Source: Novosphingobium ovatum (GTDB lineage: Bacteria; Pseudomonadota; Alphaproteobacteria; Sphingomonadales; Sphingomonadaceae). From it: a stretch of DNA of 64,000 nt. Positions 1-7,045 of this stretch are shown in pieces (position 1 is the stretch's first letter; each line of letters starts with the position of its first letter). A program made the position numbers and the translations under genes. The notes below the pieces were generated by a model. It saw nothing but the letters and a program-made list of their open reading frames with translations. It was not told the origin of the DNA and made no database searches. The stretch spans positions 62,001-126,000 of the forward strand of contig NZ_JAAAPO010000005.1 in NCBI RefSeq assembly GCF_009909235.1. The letters run 5' to 3'.

Positions 1-1703
1 CCGCGTGCCAGACGCTCCAGAGCAGGTTCGGCAGACAGGCTCGCTTCCAGTCCCGGGGCGAAACTGGACAGGCCTGTGGCGAATGTCACCGCAACGCCGC
101 GCTCGATCAGGAATTCGGCCGCGGCAACGCCTTCATAATGGCCGGTATCATCGTAAACCAGCGCGCGGCTCCCCCAATCGCGATTGCTGTTCTCCAAAAG
201 CAAATCGTGACTGGAAATGACCTGGCGGCGCTCCATGCCGGACGCGATCCGCCCCGGCGAGCGGTGCTGTTGACCATCGACACGCGGCAACGATCCGGTG
301 GCGATGATAACCGCATCGGGCGCGATATCGGTCACGTCGTCCGCTTCAACATAGGTGCCCAATCTTACGTCCACGCCCAATCGATAGACTTCGCGTTCAA
401 GCCATTCGGTAATGTCGCCGATGCCGGCGCGGCGCGGGGCCCGCCGGGCCGCATTGATCGCGCCGCCCAGCGCCCCCGATGCCTCCGCCAGGATGACCTT
501 GTGCCCTTTCTTCGCGGCGATCCGGGCCGCTTCCAACCCGGCAGGGCCACCGCCGACCACCAGCACCCGCTTGGGATTGTCGGTTGGCTGTATCAGGTCT
601 TCGGACAGGGTGGCCTCGGCCCCGACGGCGACATTCACCGTACAGCCCATCCGCCCCACGGTGCCCAGACCGCCAATACAGCCATGGTTGCAGCCGATGC
701 AGGGACGCACGGATTCCGGCGCGCCCGCCACGGTCTTTGCCACAAGATCAGGGTCGGCAATATGCGCGCGGGTCAACGCGACCAGATCGGCCGCGCCCTC
801 GTGAATGACCTGATCGGCTTCCTCCAGAGTGCGGAACCGCCCCGTAACAAGGATGGGCAGATCGAGCGCCGCGCGCACCGGGGCGGCATGGGGGACTTCA
901 TAGCCCGCCGCCTCATGCATGGCGCCGATGATCTTGTGCGGGTTATAGTCCGTACCCAGCGTGAGGTTCACAAAGTCGATCAGGCCGCGCCTGCGGAATT
1001 CGGCCGCGATCATGGCCACATCGTCTTCGGTCATGCCGCCGGGCAACAGTTCGGGCGAAAGCCGGACGCCCAGCGCCATCGTCGGCGGCAGCATGGCGCG
1101 CACCATTTCCAGAATTTCCAGCGGCAGGCGCAGTCGGTTCTCGAAGCTGCCGCCATAGGCATCGGTGCGATGGTTGTGCAGCGGCGAGAGGAACTGCTGC
1201 ATCAAATAGCCATGCGCCATATGCAGTTCGACGCCGTCCAGCCCCCCTTCGATGACAAGGCGCACCGCGGTCCGATAGCCTTCCTTCAGCTCCTCGATCT
1301 CGCGCGCGCCCATCGGTTCTGCCTGTACGCCCAAAAGAGCGCCAACAGTGTCCGAAGATGACCACGGCGGGCTGCCGTCAGCCTGAGGGATCTCGTTGCC
1401 GAGGTGGCCGATCTGCTGGAACACTTTCATCCCGAACGGCGCAACGCGGTCCATCAGACGCCGATATCCCGAGACCATATCGGCGCCGTGCTGGTTGAAA
1501 AACGGATAGGCCGACGATGCCACCGAGAGCAGTTCAATGATCGTCAGGCCTACGCCGCCCCTGGCGCGCGCAACGTGGTAGTCGATGAGCGTGTCATTCA
1601 TCGTCCCAAGACCCAGCCCGGTACCGTGACCGGTACGCACCACACGGTTGGGCAAGGTGACGGGGCCGACCTTGAACGGGGTCAGAATGTGCCGCAGGGC
1701 CAT
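1..1703 (-). CDS. NADH:flavin oxidoreductase / 2,4-dienoyl-CoA reductase-like (C-terminus cut by window edge)
   Basis: About 567 codons are visible; family members are usually near 670-690 residues, so the end of the FAD/NAD(P) domain lies outside the window. The N-terminal TIM barrel of the old-yellow-enzyme family carries the AHGYLMQQFLSP and YGGSFENR signatures. It is followed by a 4Fe-4S cluster motif (C335, C338 and C342 in CIGCNHGC, then MGCTVN) and a dinucleotide-binding motif (GGGPAGLEAA, near residue 380). This is the domain order of bacterial 2,4-dienoyl-CoA reductase, trimethylamine dehydrogenase and BaiCD-type enoate reductases, which reduce activated C=C bonds with FMN, Fe-S and FAD. 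The ATG at 1703 has an AGAGGA ribosome site about 9 nt upstream. The gene is divergent from the EthD gene. The substrate is unknown; an enoyl-CoA, enone or N-methyl substrate are all possible. Confidence 0.88.
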   Translation of the reverse strand, partial: MALRHILTPFKVGPVTLPNRVVRTGHGTGLGLGTMNDTLIDYHVARARGGVGLTIIELLSVASSAYPFFNQHGADMVSGYRRLMDRVAPFGMKVFQQIGHLGNEIPQADGSPPWSSSDTVGALLGVQAEPMGAREIEELKEGYRTAVRLVIEGGLDGVELHMAHGYLMQQFLSPLHNHRTDAYGGSFENRLRLPLEILEMVRAMLPPTMALGVRLSPELLPGGMTEDDVAMIAAEFRRRGLIDFVNLTLGTDYNPHKIIGAMHEAAGYEVPHAAPVRAALDLPILVTGRFRTLEEADQVIHEGAADLVALTRAHIADPDLVAKTVAGAPESVRPCIGCNHGCIGGLGTVGRMGCTVNVAVGAEATLSEDLIQPTDNPKRVLVVGGGPAGLEAARIAAKKGHKVILAEASGALGGAINAARRAPRRAGIGDITEWLEREVYRLGVDVRLGTYVEADDVTDIAPDAVIIATGSLPRVDGQQHRSPGRIASGMERRQVISSHDLLLENSNRDWGSRALVYDDTGHYEGVAAAEFLIERGVAVTFATGLSSFAPGLEASLSAEPALERLAR

Positions 1704-1834
1704 GACGATGCATCCTCTTGTGTGCCGGGCATCCGCCGCGGTCATTGTTTTGCGACGGTCGTTACAAAATGATGCTACGCCCCGCGAGCGTTTGCGCCTC
1801 TCGTAAAAGCTAGGTGCCGGCGCGCTTTTAATGC

Positions 1835-1843
1835 AACAATGTT
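1835..1843. promoter_or_regulatory. AACAATGTT dyad in divergent promoter region
   Basis: The 215-bp region between the divergent OYE-like and EthD genes holds AACAATGTT, a dyad around a central A, followed by ATCAAA. The same core, AACAATGTTAT followed by ACAAA, occurs upstream of the phytanoyl-CoA dioxygenase-like gene (6563-6573). A shared operator for the island, perhaps for the local TetR protein, is an inference. The motif is short and AT-rich in a high-GC genome, so it could instead be part of promoter elements. Confidence 0.35.
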
Positions 1844-1918
1844 ATCAAATAAACGAAGCGTGACGCGCCTGCGGCCAAACCTTGTCATGCAAGTGCCGCG
1901 CACCTCGGGAGAGTGCGG

Positions 1919-2596
1919 ATGAACGATCAGACCATTCACTACGTCGGCTTTATCCGGCGGCGGGCGGGCATGTCCCATGCGGATTTCTCGACGCATTGGG
2001 GAACTGTCCATCGCGATCTGGTGATGGGCTTCGCCGATCCCGGCCCCATTCTTCAGTACATTCAGGATGTGAGCTTCGAGAGCCTGCCGGCGGGGTTTGC
2101 GAACAGTTTCGACGGCGCGCCCGAACTGTGGATCCGCAGCGAACAAGCGTTGGCGGAACTGTTTGCGGCTGAACGCTTCCAATACGCCTATGCCGTTGAC
2201 AGTCCGCTGTTCATTACAATGCCCGCGATCAGCTTCTTTGTGAAGGACACGGTTGTTGTCGATGGCCCGGCGCGGGGGGCCAAGCTGCTGCGCCTGATCC
2301 CCGCGCCCAGCCCGGCTCAGGCTGAATGCCTGATCGAGGCGTGGACCCAATCCCCCCGACCACTGGGCATGGCTGGTCAATCGCCATCGCGTATTGTCCG
2401 CTCGACCATCGTGTCAGCCGAGGCCGAGGGCACCGATCCAGCCGCCTACTTTGGAATAGAAAGTTCATGGTGGCCCGATGCAGATGCGGCCGCGGCGGCG
2501 TGGCTGGGCCGGGATACAGACCTGACTGCTGGCGAGCAGGTGCTGCTGGCGCAAGAGCGCACCGTCCTGCGCATGGCGGACGCCAGCGTCTCGTAA
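1919..2596 (+). CDS. EthD-domain protein
   Basis: A protein of about 225 residues. The N-terminal segment (HYVGFIRRRAGMSHADFSTHWG) has the F-x-R-x-x-G-M-S-x-x-x-F-x-x-H-W pattern of EthD dimeric alpha-beta-barrel proteins, and the C-terminal half looks like a second, diverged barrel. EthD proteins accompany many oxidative catabolic systems; few have a defined reaction. I chose the ATG at 1919 because GGGAGAG lies 5-6 nt upstream; a GTG at 1913 is in frame but would overlap that site. It is first in a likely operon with the VOC gene (40-nt gap) and the TIM-barrel isomerase. Confidence 0.8.
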   Translation: MNDQTIHYVGFIRRRAGMSHADFSTHWGTVHRDLVMGFADPGPILQYIQDVSFESLPAGFANSFDGAPELWIRSEQALAELFAAERFQYAYAVDSPLFITMPAISFFVKDTVVVDGPARGAKLLRLIPAPSPAQAECLIEAWTQSPRPLGMAGQSPSRIVRSTIVSAEAEGTDPAAYFGIESSWWPDADAAAAAWLGRDTDLTAGEQVLLAQERTVLRMADASVS

Positions 2597-2635
2597 CCTT
2601 TTGGCGATGGCAACAATACTACCGGGAGATGGCAG

Positions 2636-3109
2636 ATGCTTGATTACACGCGCGTATTCCACACTGGCGTTCTGACCGATGATCTGGAGGCTGCCTGCGC
2701 TTTCTATTCGCAGGCATTCGGCATCACTTTCGCCGAGCCTTACGAATTTGACGCCTTGCCGATCTGGACGCCGGAACGCGGGCTGCACCATGTCCGCAAC
2801 CGGTTCACCTATTCGGTGGAAGGCCCGATCCATCTCGAGCTTCAGGGCGGGGAACCCGGCAGCTTCTATGATCCGGCGGCATCGCGCGGGGATCACATCG
2901 GCCTTTGGGTCAGTGATGTGCCAGCAACGGTGGAAGGCCTGATCGCACAAGGTTGGGAGGTCATCGCAGCCGGTGCCGCTCCCGAGGATGGCTGGGGGCT
3001 GTTCACCTATCTGCGACCGGCGCAGGGGGGAATGGCCGTTGAAGTGGTCTCCGAAACCCTGCAGCCGGTGTTTGCACGCTGGTTCCGCGGTGAAGGGCTG
3101 TCGCTTTGA
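2636..3109 (+). CDS. VOC-family (glyoxalase/dioxygenase fold) protein
   Basis: 157 residues with the paired beta-alpha-beta-beta-beta modules of the vicinal oxygen chelate fold. It starts YTRVFHTGVLTDDLEAACAF, has a central HLELQGG segment and DHIGLWVSDV, and ends in a strand containing MAVEVVSE. His9, the central Glu/His and the last-strand Glu are candidate metal ligands. VOC proteins include lyases, isomerases, epimerases and extradiol dioxygenases, so the reaction is open. The ATG at 2636 follows GGGAGA. It lies between the EthD and TIM-barrel genes, consistent with a metabolic role in this island. Confidence 0.82.
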   Translation: MLDYTRVFHTGVLTDDLEAACAFYSQAFGITFAEPYEFDALPIWTPERGLHHVRNRFTYSVEGPIHLELQGGEPGSFYDPAASRGDHIGLWVSDVPATVEGLIAQGWEVIAAGAAPEDGWGLFTYLRPAQGGMAVEVVSETLQPVFARWFRGEGLSL

Positions 3110-3124
3110 TCGACCGGGCGCAAG

Positions 3125-3244
3125 ATGTCCGAACTGCGGCGCCTTGCTGACGAAATCGGCACGCGCGCTGCATGTCGACATCGCGCGCGTGAGGAAATGG
3201 CCGCAGCGCTTGCGGGCGGTGCAATAGAAGAGGTGGCAGCATGA
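3125..3244 (+). CDS. possible 39-residue translationally coupled small protein
   Basis: This short frame begins MSELRRLADEIG, ends GGAIEEVAA, and is rich in Arg, Ala and Glu, so it could be a single helix. Its TGA (3242-3244) overlaps the ATG of the TIM-barrel gene (3241) as ATGA, a usual sign of translational coupling. It is in the same frame as the VOC gene, separated only by that gene's TGA (3107-3109) and five codons. It may be a real small protein, a leader that delivers ribosomes to the next gene, or a decayed tail of the VOC gene. No clear ribosome site is seen. Confidence 0.35.
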   Translation: MSELRRLADEIGTRAACRHRAREEMAAALAGGAIEEVAA

Positions 3245-4074
3245 AACTGGGTCTGCATCAGATTACGGCCAACGAACTTGCGCCGGTTGATCTGGTCAAG
3301 CTGGCGGCGCAAGTGGGGTGCGAAGAGGTATGCCTCTTTACACACATCCCCGCAGCTGCGCTGCCGGGAGACGATGCGCCAACGCTGTTTCCGGTGGTCA
3401 CGCGTGCTGACGTGGATGAGCTGAAATCTGTGCTTGCCGCAAAAGGTGTCGGGGTGGGGAACGTGGAATTCTTCCCGGTGACCGCCGGTCTCGACATCGA
3501 CATCTACCGCGAGGGTTTTGAAGTTGCCGCCGCCATCGGCGCGCAGCGCGCCGTCACGCATATCCATGACGGCAACGACGCCAGGGCGGTCGACACGCTT
3601 GGACGACTGGGATCGCTGGCCGCCGAGCATGGTTTGCGCCTGGGGCTGGAATTCATGGGCCTCACCCCGGCCTGCGCCTCGATCGAACGGGCGGCCTGGT
3701 TCGTGGAGCAGGTTGGCACACGGGTGGCCGGCATCGGTGCGGATGCGCTGCATCTGGTGCGCACCGGCGGCACACCGGCTGATGTGGCCCGCATCGCCCC
3801 CGAATTGTTCACCTATGCCCAAATCTGCGATGCCACCGGCCTGCAGGTCACCGGTGATTATCTGCACGAAGCCTTGGAGCGCAAGCTGCCGGGGGATGGC
3901 GATTTTCCGCTCGCCGCATTCGTTGCCGCCCTGCCCACAACGGTCGCCGTCGATGTGGAGGTGCCCTCCGCGTCCCGGATCGCCGCCTGCATTTCGCCCG
4001 CAGGCCATGCACGCGAAGCTGTCGCTCGCTCCCGGCAATTGCTGGCCGGTTTGGGTCAGATGCGTTGCGGGTAG
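3241..4074 (+). CDS. sugar-phosphate isomerase/epimerase-like TIM-barrel protein
   Basis: 277 residues resembling the xylose-isomerase-like TIM-barrel superfamily (IolE, IolI, dehydroshikimate dehydratase, AP endonuclease 2). It opens MKLGLHQITANELAPVDLV, and the barrel contains LGLEFMGLT (acidic ligand on a strand), the ALHLVRTGG strand, YAQICDATG and a late VDVEVPS strand, matching the usual Glu/Asp/His/Glu metal site. The start overlaps the preceding small frame as ATGA. It ends the + strand operon and converges on tetR. Together with the VOC protein it recalls two-domain dehydroshikimate dehydratases, but here the two parts are separate genes and the similarity may be only of fold. Confidence 0.8.
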   Translation: MKLGLHQITANELAPVDLVKLAAQVGCEEVCLFTHIPAAALPGDDAPTLFPVVTRADVDELKSVLAAKGVGVGNVEFFPVTAGLDIDIYREGFEVAAAIGAQRAVTHIHDGNDARAVDTLGRLGSLAAEHGLRLGLEFMGLTPACASIERAAWFVEQVGTRVAGIGADALHLVRTGGTPADVARIAPELFTYAQICDATGLQVTGDYLHEALERKLPGDGDFPLAAFVAALPTTVAVDVEVPSASRIAACISPAGHAREAVARSRQLLAGLGQMRCG

Positions 4075-4081
4075 AAGCCGC

Positions 4082-4684
4082 TCAGGCAGTCTCTGTGGCC
4101 GGCCGGTAGCCGAGACGCCGCAACTGCTTGCGCAGGAACGCGCGCTGGCGGTCGGCTGGCCAGTCGGAGCGGACTTGGGCCACGAGTGTGGCGATACCGT
4201 TTACTGCCAGCTGAATTTCGGTTGCGATTTCGCCTGGGTCCTCGGCGGTGATGAATTCGCCGCGCGCCTGAGCCGCCTCAATCAGTTCGACGAACACAGC
4301 GTGGCTCGTGGCCACGCTTTCCGCCCAAGCGGCCTCGACCCCCTCGGTGGAGGGTGATTGGCCCCAGAACGCCAACCAGCACAGCCAGTCCTGCCAACGC
4401 TGGCTGGTGTTGGGCAGCGCATGGTCAAGGCAACTGGGCAAGTCCTTGCCCATCCGTGCGGCTTTCCGGATGCGTGACAGGCCACGTTCCCACGCCCGGC
4501 GCTGGGTATAGGCCAGCATTTCGTGCTTGCTGCGGAAATAGTGGCAGACGATCGTCGTGCTGTAACCGCATACTTCAGCCACGGCGCGGATCGTGACGGC
4601 CTCTGCGCCGCCCTTTACGACAAGGTTGGATACCACCTTTGCGATCTCGATCCGTCGTTGCTCATGATCGACAATGCGCGGCAT
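4082..4684 (-). CDS. TetR-family transcriptional regulator
   Basis: 200 residues. The N-terminal helix-turn-helix is canonical: VTIRAVAEVCGYSTTIVCHYF at about 31-51, followed by the usual RSKHEMLAYT linker. The C-terminal half is an all-helical ligand/dimerisation domain with several Trp residues, suggesting an aromatic or hydrophobic ligand. It lies between the two arms of the island and downstream of the SDR on the same strand with a 118-nt gap. A perfect palindrome 54 bp upstream of its ATG (4738-4760) is a good candidate for its own operator. Which genes it controls is inferred from position. Confidence 0.9.
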   Translation of the reverse strand: MPRIVDHEQRRIEIAKVVSNLVVKGGAEAVTIRAVAEVCGYSTTIVCHYFRSKHEMLAYTQRRAWERGLSRIRKAARMGKDLPSCLDHALPNTSQRWQDWLCWLAFWGQSPSTEGVEAAWAESVATSHAVFVELIEAAQARGEFITAEDPGEIATEIQLAVNGIATLVAQVRSDWPADRQRAFLRKQLRRLGYRPATETA

Positions 4685-4737
4685 GGTCGGCTGTCACCCT
4701 TTTGCTGGAAACCGGGCTTTTGCCGAAAGATTTTGCA

Positions 4738-4760
4738 GGTGTCATTCGCTGAATGACACC
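4738..4760. promoter_or_regulatory. perfect 10-bp palindrome, likely TetR operator
   Basis: GGTGTCATTC and GAATGACACC are exact reverse complements separated by GCT. The dyad lies 54 bp upstream of the tetR ATG and just beyond the end of the SDR gene. Neither side carries a T-run, so a terminator is unlikely; length and symmetry fit a TetR dimer site. No second copy of GTCATTC in dyad form was noticed in the island. Confidence 0.6.
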
Positions 4761-4802
4761 GCTGAACAAACTGTTAGGAAGCCTGACCGCCCCCACTGTG
4801 CA

Positions 4803-5552
4803 TCAACGCGTGGTCCAGCCGCCGTCAACGGGCATGGCCGTCCCGGTTACGAATGAGGCATGTGGAGAAAGCAGCCAAAGGATGGCTTGGGCGATCTCGC
4901 TCGGTTCGGCGAAACGGTTCATGGGGTGGATCGCCGCCAGGGCCGCGGCTGCATCGGTGTCGACCACATGGCTGACCAAAGGTGTACGCACGATACCGGG
5001 GCAGATCGCATTGACACGGATGTTCTTCTCGGCGACTTCCAGCGCGGCGGACTTCGTCAGGCCAACAACACCGTGCTTTGCAGCGGCATAATCCGTGCAG
5101 TTGGGCAGGCCGATCAAACCCAGGGCAGATGCCACGTTGACCACGGCCCCTTCGCCGGACTGAAGCATCATGCGCAGTTCGGCTTTCAAACAGGTCCACA
5201 CGCCCTTCAGATTGACCGCGATCACCCTGTCGAATTGCGCTTCGTCCAGATCGATCAGCGATTTGTCACCGCCGCCGATCCCGGCACTGTTCACGGCCAG
5301 ATGAAGCCCGCCCAACTGCGCGCCTATCAGTGCGAAAGCGCTGTCCACTTCCGCCATGTTGCTGACATCTACCGCGCAAGCTGTGGCCTTGCGGCCCATT
5401 TCACGAATGCGCCGGGCGATGTCTTGGGCACAATCAGCGTTGCGGTCGATAACGGCGACATCAGCGCCCGCCTCTGCCAATGCCAGTGCCACATTCGCGC
5501 CAATGCCCGATCCGCCCCCGGTGACTGCGGCAACTTTTCCCTCGAAGCGCAT
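4803..5552 (-). CDS. short-chain dehydrogenase/reductase (SDR)
   Basis: 249 residues, the classical SDR length. The cofactor motif is TGGGSGIG (11-18), the structural motif is NSAG (88-91) and the catalytic residues are S142, Y155 and K159 (YAAAK). D36 after the second strand (VAVIDRN) favours NAD(H). The C-terminus has the usual PVDGGWTT ending. The role is alcohol/ketone interconversion. An AAGGGGAAG ribosome site precedes the ATG. It sits between the dioxygenase-like gene and tetR on the same strand and is probably part of that operon. Confidence 0.9.
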   Translation of the reverse strand: MRFEGKVAAVTGGGSGIGANVALALAEAGADVAVIDRNADCAQDIARRIREMGRKATACAVDVSNMAEVDSAFALIGAQLGGLHLAVNSAGIGGGDKSLIDLDEAQFDRVIAVNLKGVWTCLKAELRMMLQSGEGAVVNVASALGLIGLPNCTDYAAAKHGVVGLTKSAALEVAEKNIRVNAICPGIVRTPLVSHVVDTDAAAALAAIHPMNRFAEPSEIAQAILWLLSPHASFVTGTAMPVDGGWTTR

Positions 5553-5679
5553 ACGGTTACTTCCCCTTGGTGGTCATGATGCGCAAGGCTCCTGGCGTTG
5601 CGGCCTCGGGGACGGACGTGTTATCCTGTCGCGCGGGGCAACGGACGAGGCTGTCTGCCAAGTGTGATGCGCAGATTGC

Positions 5680-6510
5680 TCAGGCCAACCGGGGAAAACG
5701 CTCTTCGTCCAGCATGCCAAGATGTGTCAGCCCAGCCGTGTCGAACGACACCGCCGGTCCGCCTGTCCACCGGGCATCTGCGGGGTTCATGATGGCAAGG
5801 TAGGTCCAGCGCGGTTCACCAGAGGTATTGGGACCAGCCATGTGCACGGTCAGGTCTGAATGGATGACAACATCGCCCGCTGCGAGTGTCTGAAGCCCCG
5901 AAGACGGGCAGGTGTCGGCCAGTTCGGGATAGACATCCAGCAGATTGCCGTTGCCATAGGTACGGTAGTCGCCCATCACACCTTCGCGATGCGACCCACT
6001 GAGATAGGCCATCGTGCCATGTTCAGGGGTAAGGTCCACTAGCGCCGTCCAGAACACCATACCACCGGACCGATCGGACACTTGCGCCGCAAAGTCCTGA
6101 TGCCAGTCGGATTTACCGTGTCCTTCGGTCTGCGCTACCGGCAGCTTGACGCCAAAGAAATCCAGAAAATAGCGGGCCCCTGCGGTCTTGCGCAAATTGC
6201 GGACATCAACCGCCGTCCGGGCAAAATGCCGCAGCACGTCGTCGAAGACCGGCTTGCCAAGCCCCATGACAGGCAGAGCGTTGAAATAGTCGAACTTGCC
6301 AGGCGTTGCGCTGATGGTCCCGTCCTCACCCATGCGCGCCTTGGCATAGGCCAGCATCCTTGCGGTTACCCCGGGCGGGAGGAACTTGTCCAACCGGGCC
6401 CATCCATGCTGTTTGTAGTGGGCGATCTCCGCGGGCGTAATTCCGCGAAAATGCAATATGTCGGCATCGGCCCCGTGGGAGCCGGCGGCATGGCTGCCTA
6501 CGTCCGTCAT
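5680..6510 (-). CDS. phytanoyl-CoA dioxygenase-family Fe(II)/2-oxoglutarate oxygenase
   Basis: 276 residues with the PhyH double-stranded beta-helix layout. The iron ligands are readable as H137 and D139 in WHQDF and H223 in TVHMAGPN; R234 in GEPRW is a candidate 2-oxoglutarate ligand. Such enzymes hydroxylate an unactivated carbon next to an acid, CoA thioester or other group. GGAGAGGA lies just before the ATG. It leads the leftward operon oxygenase-SDR-tetR, so a hydroxylation followed by SDR oxidation is a reasonable inference. The 36 bases upstream include the TAACAATGTTA dyad. Confidence 0.87.
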   Translation of the reverse strand: MTDVGSHAAGSHGADADILHFRGITPAEIAHYKQHGWARLDKFLPPGVTARMLAYAKARMGEDGTISATPGKFDYFNALPVMGLGKPVFDDVLRHFARTAVDVRNLRKTAGARYFLDFFGVKLPVAQTEGHGKSDWHQDFAAQVSDRSGGMVFWTALVDLTPEHGTMAYLSGSHREGVMGDYRTYGNGNLLDVYPELADTCPSSGLQTLAAGDVVIHSDLTVHMAGPNTSGEPRWTYLAIMNPADARWTGGPAVSFDTAGLTHLGMLDEERFPRLA

Positions 6511-6562
6511 GGTGTCCTCTCCTGGCAGCAGGGTGGCTGCTTGCGCGCTACGCCTTATTTCG

Positions 6563-6573
6563 TAACAATGTTA
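6563..6573. promoter_or_regulatory. TAACAATGTTA dyad upstream of the PhyH-family gene
   Basis: This is an exact inverted repeat (TAACA-A-TGTTA) 53 bp upstream of the ATG at 6510, with the same core as the site at 1835-1843 in the OYE/EthD promoter. It could be an operator shared by both ends of the island. Confidence 0.38.
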
Positions 6574-6653
6574 TACAAAGAGGAGCCCTGCATTGAGAAC
6601 GCGCACTTTGGCTAGGTAGCCATGTGCCCGGCGGTTTGATCCCCACCTGTTGA

Positions 6654-6909
6654 GGTGCGCCCCGCATTGACGATCGCCGCGTGCTGAACGGCATCTTATG
6701 GGTTCTGGGTTCTGCGTTCCGCTGCGCCGTGGCGCGACCTGCCGGAACGCTGTGGCCCGCGCACTGCCTGCTACAATCGCGTTGCACGATGGCGGACGCA
6801 CTTCCGCCGGGGCGCGTCCCGTTACGACAAGCTTGCCGAAAACTTCCTCGCCATGATCCAGCTCGTTTCAATGCGGCTGTGGCTGCGCGTTCATGAGTCC
6901 ACGACCTAG
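6654..6909 (+). pseudogene. IS5-family transposase remnant (frameshift plus internal deletion)
   Basis: The first part reads IDDRRVLNGILWVL, then changes frame and continues RSAAPWRDLPERCGPRTACY and NRVARWR, the typical N-terminal DNA-binding part of IS5-group DDE transposases. It then jumps directly to ASRYDKLAENFLAMI and MRLWLRVHEST, the usual C-terminus. The DDE core is therefore missing. The frame change is caused by a tandem 7-bp duplication, GGTTCTG at 6701-6707 and again at 6708-6714. Removing one copy restores the frame up to the stop at 6907-6909. No clear terminal inverted repeats were recognised. It is a decayed insertion between the catabolic island and the chemosensory operon. 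Confidence 0.85.
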
Positions 6910-7045
6910 TGAACTTACGTAAACATAATTACACATGCGATTGTCTTCAATAATAAAACGGGTTGCATTGCATCAAGTTTGGCAAGCGGCCAATCGATTC
7001 GTACTAATTGACATTATTTGCCGCGACTGACGGGAGTTTCAGTTC

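Noticed and set aside
138-1361. 407-codon open frame on the + strand
   Set aside because: It is the antisense of the OYE/Fe-S reductase. The minus-strand frame carries clear family motifs; this one is Arg/Gly/His-rich without any.
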